Origin: Phoenix dactylifera
Taxonomy: Eukaryota > Streptophyta > Magnoliopsida > Arecales > Arecaceae
Length of the DNA: 64,000 nucleotides
Direction of reading: 5' to 3'
Assembly: GCF_009389715.1 (NCBI RefSeq)
Contig: NC_052400.1
Span: forward strand, 20,677,674 to 20,741,673
Position numbers and translations under genes: made by a program. The notes under the pieces were generated by a model, which searched no databases, had not been told where the DNA came from, and was given only the letters and a program-made list of their open reading frames with translations. Below are positions 59,240 through 64,000 of the stretch, in pieces (the stretch's first letter is position 1; every line of letters starts with the position of its first letter).

Positions 59240-62200
59240 CCACATTTCTATATCTAATGGTTAATGTTTTGATTTCGTTGCGGCCACAGTTGGGAACACC
59301 GTGGGCTGATGGGACAGCATCAATATCGCAGTGCGCGATCGATCCTGAAGAAACCTTTATCTATGAATTCAAAGTTGACAAGGTGATATATATGATGTGG
59401 GGCATTAGCTAATTTTCCAGAAGACACTACTGTAATTTGTGATACTTTTCTTGAGTGTTTATCCGTTGTTAATCCTTCTCCTTCTCTTTTCTTGTTTGCT
59501 TTTTTTTTCGGTTGTTGTTGCTGCTGCTGTTGGAATAGCCGGGCACATACTTCTATCACGGGCACTACGGAATGCAGAGGGCAGCAGGGCTGTATGGGTC
59601 TCTGATAGTGGACGTGGCGGATGGAGAAAAGGAGCCCTTCGACTACGACGGCGAGCTTAATCTGCTGCTGAGCGATTGGTATCACCAAAACGTCCAGGCG
59701 CAGATGCTCGGCCTCTCTTCCAAACCCCTTCGCTGGATTGGAGAGCCCCAGGCAAGAATTCCACCCGCTTGCATATACCTTAAAAATAGTCCAAACATTT
59801 TAAGTGGCATCGATCTATGTGGAAATCACTGTCAGGGCACTTCCTTCGGGCCGGATCGTGTCTAAAATGGCTTGACTTGTTTGTTATCTATTTAAATTAA
59901 ATTCCACCGCTCATTAATCACTTCTAGTGGTGGGCACTATACTTTTGTCCACATGTGGGTTGAATAAGTTTTCTTTAGTCTAATATAGTTTATGGCCCAC
60001 GATCCAAAGTGAGCCTAGGTTTTCAAATCATCTTGGTAAGGATGCTAACCAGTGCAGTTGTTCATTGTTTAATGATTACCACCAATGATCTAGCTTAGGT
60101 CAAATTTTCTTCTGTTCTCTCCTAATTCAAACACACGCAAATTATAAATTACAATGTCTTACAAATTACAACCTCTATCGCATTAAGTATTCCATGTTGG
60201 ACTACATCTTACCATGTCTTCTGATGCCTTGCACTTCATCTTGAACGCTAGCTTTTCCTCAATCAAGCAACCAATTGCACATTTACATCATTAAGCCTAC
60301 TCTTTGTATAATATTTCTGATTCTTATTCTGTTAGAACCTCGAAAGTGTAAACTTCGATCTACTATGAATCCTCTACCTTGTCAAAGCAGGTCAGGAGCT
60401 AGCATCTGCAAGTTTCCTTGCAAGGAGCTGCAGTATAAAAGAAGGATTTATATCTATTATAGGATATGCTTGAATGATAAACCACAATTCTATGGAATTC
60501 ATAAATTAAGCCAGTACAACCAATCATAGAATTACAGATTGAGTTAGATCTATATTATAAATACCTAAAAGTAGCTTTGGAGTGGGCTGGTCCCAATCCT
60601 ACATGAGAGGAAAAAAAAGGAATAGCTGCTGAGAGTTTTTTTACCAGTATGAACATGTACGGTCATGTGAAACAGGATGAGAGAAAAGCAACGGTAAAGC
60701 AATTAAACAAATGGTCAAGTGGGCAACTTTCCATGCATATTGGCCTACCTTTCGTGGAATAACAGTAGAAAATAGAGCTGACAGTAGAAAAAGCACCTTT
60801 TTTAAAAAAAAGAACAATCTGTCAATCTCCACCTTCCTCACTTGCAGCACACAGGACAACACAGCCAATATGATCGAACGAAATGGAGTCCTAGCACAAC
60901 CAGTGCCCTTGGATCACGATCTTGTGGCCTTTTTTTTTAATATCTTTTTAACGTTCTACCTACTTCCGATGGGTGCAGAGTCTATTGATCAATGGGAGAG
61001 GGCAGTACAACTGTTCACTGGCGGCACATCTTATCCCCGGGTCCAGGACGTGCAAGAGAAGAAGAGGGGAGTGTGAACCGGTGGTGCTCCGAGTCCTTCC
61101 AAACAAGACTTACAGGTTGAGGATCGCAAGCACCACGTCGCTGTCATCCCTCAATCTGGCCATCGAGGTGAGTGATTGCCAACTACCAAACCATACAGTC
61201 ACCACAGGGTATGATTACCATCAACGTAAGTAGTCCCCATTAAGTCGACAGATACTTATATCTAAAATTAAAGCTTTCAAATAACAAGCATCCTCGCTAA
61301 CCTAATTTATTTTGGGTCTATGTAATAGTGAAACATCTGAAACAGGTTTAGTTGTCATTGCAAACGCCTCTGTCATTTTAAGAGGGATTTGGACAGTAGA
61401 TACTTGATAACAAGAGTGCTTTCCACAAATAGTTGTGTATGACATAAATTGACAGTTCGTTGTACTAATAAGAAACATATTGACGGGGCTTTCTTTTATC
61501 TAAATAGAACATGTGAAATGGATAGGCGCCAACTCTGTAGAGACACAAAAAAACTCTCTCATATGTTACAAAAAAACCCTTAGAGGAAAGTGTAAATGCA
61601 ACCAGAATCAGAACTTTTACTATCAGCTTGTGTTTGAAGTCTCAATTAATAGGTGCAAAGTGGACAACTCAAGCAATAAGAATGGCATCCCATTCAAGCT
61701 TTTTAATCATACACAAGCACATGAAAGATAAAAAGGGGATGCTTACAGTTAAGACTTGATAAGCACATGATAATCATTTCTCTTTCTCCTGCCATAGGAC
61801 TGAATAGCAATTACAGCTTGACCATGCCAATTTGCTTACTCTATAAAAGTGTGAAAATGGTCTGCATCATTTTTATCCAAGTAATTATTAACTAGTACTA
61901 GATATCTCATGTGCTTTATATGCTTTTGGCTTTAAAGAAAAAACATAGATGATATTTTTGACAAAAAATTGAACAAAATCCAATTTATATTTTACAGCAT
62001 CACAAGATGATGGTGGTCGAGGCGGATGGAAACTATGTCGAACCATTCTTTGTGTTTGATATGGACATCTACTCAGGTGAAAGTTACTCTGTCCTCATCA
62101 CCACTGATCAGGCACCATCGTCAAACTATTGGCTCTCTGTTGGTGTCAGAGGAAGGCTTCCCCAAACACAACCTGCTCTCGCTATCTTAAATTACCAACC

Positions 62201-62957
62201 CAATTCCCCATCAAAGTTACCTTCATCCAAACCTCCCATTGCTCCCACATGGAATGACTATGCCCATAGCAAATCTTTCTCCTACAAAATCCTTGCTCGA
62301 CAAGGCACACCCAAGCCTCCAACGAATCCTGTCCGACAGATCGCCCTACTCAATACCCAGAACAAGATAAATGGCTGCACTAAATGGTCCATCAACAACA
62401 TCTCCTTGGTCCTTCCACCCACTCCCTATCTTGGTTCCATGAGGTACCGCTTGAAGAATGCTTTTGATGACAGAAAACCACCTGAGAATTTTGCCAAGGA
62501 CTACGATGTAATGAAACCTCCAAAAAATCCCAGCTCAATACAAGGTAGTAATGTATACAAGCTTGAGTTCAACAGCACAGTTGATGTGATTCTTCAAAAT
62601 GCAAATGCGCTCTCCTATAATGTGAGCGAAATACACCCATGGCATTTGCATGGTCATGACTTTTGGGTGCTAGGATATGGAGATGGGAGGTTCAGCAAGA
62701 AGGATGTCACAAAATTTAATCTAAGGAATCCACCACTGAGGAACACGGTGGTGATCTTTCCCTATGGATGGACAGCAATAAGGTTTGTGGCAGACAATCC
62801 AGGAGTCTGGGCATTTCATTGCCACATAGAGCCACATTTACATATGGGCATGGGTGTAGTACTTGCTGAAGGTGTTGAATTGGTCAACAAGATACCAAAA
62901 GAAACACTAGCTTGTGGAATGACTGGGAAGATGTTAATGCGCAACCACCTTCCATAA
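58746..62957 (+). CDS. L-ascorbate oxidase (multicopper oxidase)
   Basis: Five exons: 58746-59015, 59290-59382, 59539-59751, 60979-61167 and 61998-62957, giving 574 residues, the usual size. A signal peptide (about 1-25, cleaved near SLASKKRHF) points to secretion into the cell wall, where the enzyme oxidises ascorbate while reducing oxygen to water. Copper ligands are all present: HWH (84-86), HGH (128-130), [11 protein letters not shown] (468-478), and [12 protein letters not shown] with Cys530, His535 and Met540 for the type 1 site. Family signatures [11 protein letters not shown]-like ([15 protein letters not shown]) and [17 protein letters not shown] span exon joins exactly. Introns 1, 2 and 4 have GT-AG ends; intron 3 begins with GC. 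All exons are whole codons, so every intron is phase 0. Intron 1 contains CT, TA and TG microsatellites. No damage to the frame is seen, so the gene should be functional. Confidence 0.95.
59207..59239 (+). repeat. (TA)n(TG)n microsatellite in ascorbate oxidase intron 1
   Basis: A TA run passes directly into a TG run of about ten units. An earlier CT run sits at about 59073-59093 in the same intron. Confidence 0.9.
59752..60978 (+). other. GC-AG intron 3 of ascorbate oxidase
   Basis: The exon ends CCCCAG and the intron starts GCAAGA; the acceptor is GGGTGCAG before AGTCTATTG. CAG/GCAAG is the usual strong context of GC donors, and translation across the join gives [13 protein letters not shown], the conserved family sequence, so the boundary is well fixed. 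No GT donor that preserves the protein is available nearby. Confidence 0.88.
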
Positions 62958-63757
62958 GTATGTAGCATTTCTTACAGTTTACTCATCCATTTTCAGTTCC
63001 ACGGTGAGGCTGCTGTGTTCATGTATTTGTGCACAGATAAAGACAATTATTTATGGTTTAACCAAAAACTCAGTAGTTTTGCTCGCTATGGTAACTTAAA
63101 TTACATTGTACGCATGTCTAATTTCCATTGCACAACTTATCAGGAAAAAAAAGCAGTTTGAGCTCAATTTTTATTATAATTAACTTTAAAAGAACAAACG
63201 ATGCATTGAACAATAACATTTCATAATAAATGACAATGCAAAAAACTACTTGAATTTCTAAACTGATTGAATATATTTCATTTCCACATGATAAAGACAA
63301 ATCTAGTACATTTATAAACATATATGACTATGACCAATGTACAGACAATCCATAATTAAGAAGACATTGTAAATTTAATGAAGGCATCAGTAAGTACCAA
63401 ACCTGCGCTGCCTGTCCTGAATTGATTTTTTTGTTCCACATATATATCGGCTCCAGAACAATGAACCAGTGGAGGTGGTTCTCCAACAATAATTAGTGTA
63501 TCATTCATAGAGCTCCAATCTAAGTTAAATGGCTTTCTGTTGATTAAATCTGCTCTCAGAAGGCATCCAGCTCAGTGATAGCAAACCTTTAAAGATATTG
63601 GTCCTCAGCAGACACATGCATGCATCTGACTTTCAAACTTCTCGCAAGACTGGAAGGACTATATATATTAAAATCAAACTTCTTCTCAGACTGGTAGGTC
63701 TCTGTATTAAAATCTACAGCTAAATAGATCGTAATGGTATGAAAAACAGTACTGTCT
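62958..63757. other. Spacer between convergent genes
   Basis: Holds the 3' untranslated region of ascorbate oxidase on the left and of the minus-strand gene on the right. No other feature is recognised. Confidence 0.5.
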
Positions 63758-64000
63758 TTATTCTACTATTCTGAACCTTTTGGCAAAGTCATCAACAACA
63801 TCATCAAATGCCTTATATCCCTCAAACCCTTCTGGACCTTGTTGTCTCCACGTCACTAATCTCCTGTAAAGGTCCAACACATTGTCTCTTACTCCAATTG
63901 CACCATTATAGAATTCATGGCATTCACATTCAAACAATAATTTTACACACTTGAGCAAATACCTACTGGCCTTGCCTTTCATCTGGTGAAGAAAATCAAC
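63758..64000 (-). CDS. C-terminal exon of an unrecognised gene, cut by the window edge
   Basis: On the minus strand the frame is open from the window border to a TAA at 63758. It reads VDFLHQMKGKASRYLLKCVK, then LLFECECHEFYNGAIGVRDN, then VLDLYRRLVTWRQQG, and ends VVDDFAKRFRIVE. It is helix-rich and charged with regular spacing of hydrophobics, suggestive of an alpha-helical repeat or globular C terminus, but I do not recognise the family. The bases just before ATGAAAGGC read TTTCTTCACCAG, which could be a splice acceptor, so the exon may begin at 63982; alternatively coding continues past the edge. The coherent amino-acid composition makes a real gene likely. Confidence 0.55.
   Translation of the reverse strand, partial: VDFLHQMKGKASRYLLKCVKLLFECECHEFYNGAIGVRDNVLDLYRRLVTWRQQGPEGFEGYKAFDDVVDDFAKRFRIVE

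Overview
The window is plant nuclear DNA from a monocot, probably a non-grass monocot such as a palm. The support is intron-rich conserved plant genes, two GC-rich single-exon genes in an AT-rich background, long repeat-filled spacers, and LINE, TRIM, MULE and CACTA relics. No species-specific marker was seen, so the palm call is an inference.

Genes resolved to exon level: (1) an NDR1/HIN1-like LEA_2 membrane protein, minus strand, 14646-15413, single exon; (2) a DUF4408/DUF761 protein with an in-frame tandem repeat, plus strand, 19550-20434; (3) the oligosaccharyltransferase subunit OST5 (TMEM258 family), plus strand, four coding exons over 24538-30913, the first coding exon being only the ATG; (4) translation initiation factor eIF4A, minus strand, four coding exons in 38882-41940 with a leader exon near 46.74-46.94 kb; (5) L-ascorbate oxidase, plus strand, five exons in 58746-62957, one intron with a GC donor. 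The last exon of an unrecognised gene lies on the minus strand at the right edge (63758 to the border). A GC-rich probable first exon of another unrecognised minus-strand gene is at 36097-36245. The products belong to separate processes (defence/stress membrane protein, ER N-glycosylation, translation initiation, apoplastic redox), so no pathway or cluster is implied.

Repeats by region: 1.8-4.3 kb is an old diverged tandem duplication; a small TRIM element sits in the first copy only and the second copy keeps the empty site. 6.56-8.32 kb is a CACTA-like element carrying a casein kinase 1 first exon, and it abuts a decayed small host reading frame. More TRIM copies lie at 9.6, 10.8-11.2 and 45.6-46.0 kb, all in the same orientation. 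LINE 3' ends with RNase H remnants lie at 13.8-14.3, 16.2-16.7, 49.4-49.8 and 53.9-54.3 kb. A solo LTR with a perfect 5-bp target duplication spans 47843-48761. A MULE with near-identical terminal inverted repeats, a perfect 9-bp target duplication and a large internal hairpin spans 54455-55298. A dense palindromic element built of CCGGTACCGG-type words and bounded by 9-bp direct repeats (43321-43745) sits in the long leader intron of eIF4A.

No CRISPR array, phage, operon or rRNA gene is present and no tRNA gene was recognised. Nothing here amounts to a new multi-gene system. The most informative observations are the transposon ones (gene-capture CACTA, hairpin MULE, palindromic element, TRIM with paralogous empty site) and the unusual gene structures of OST5 and ascorbate oxidase. 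Exon boundaries were read by hand from splice signals, phase and remembered family sequences; no alignment software was used.
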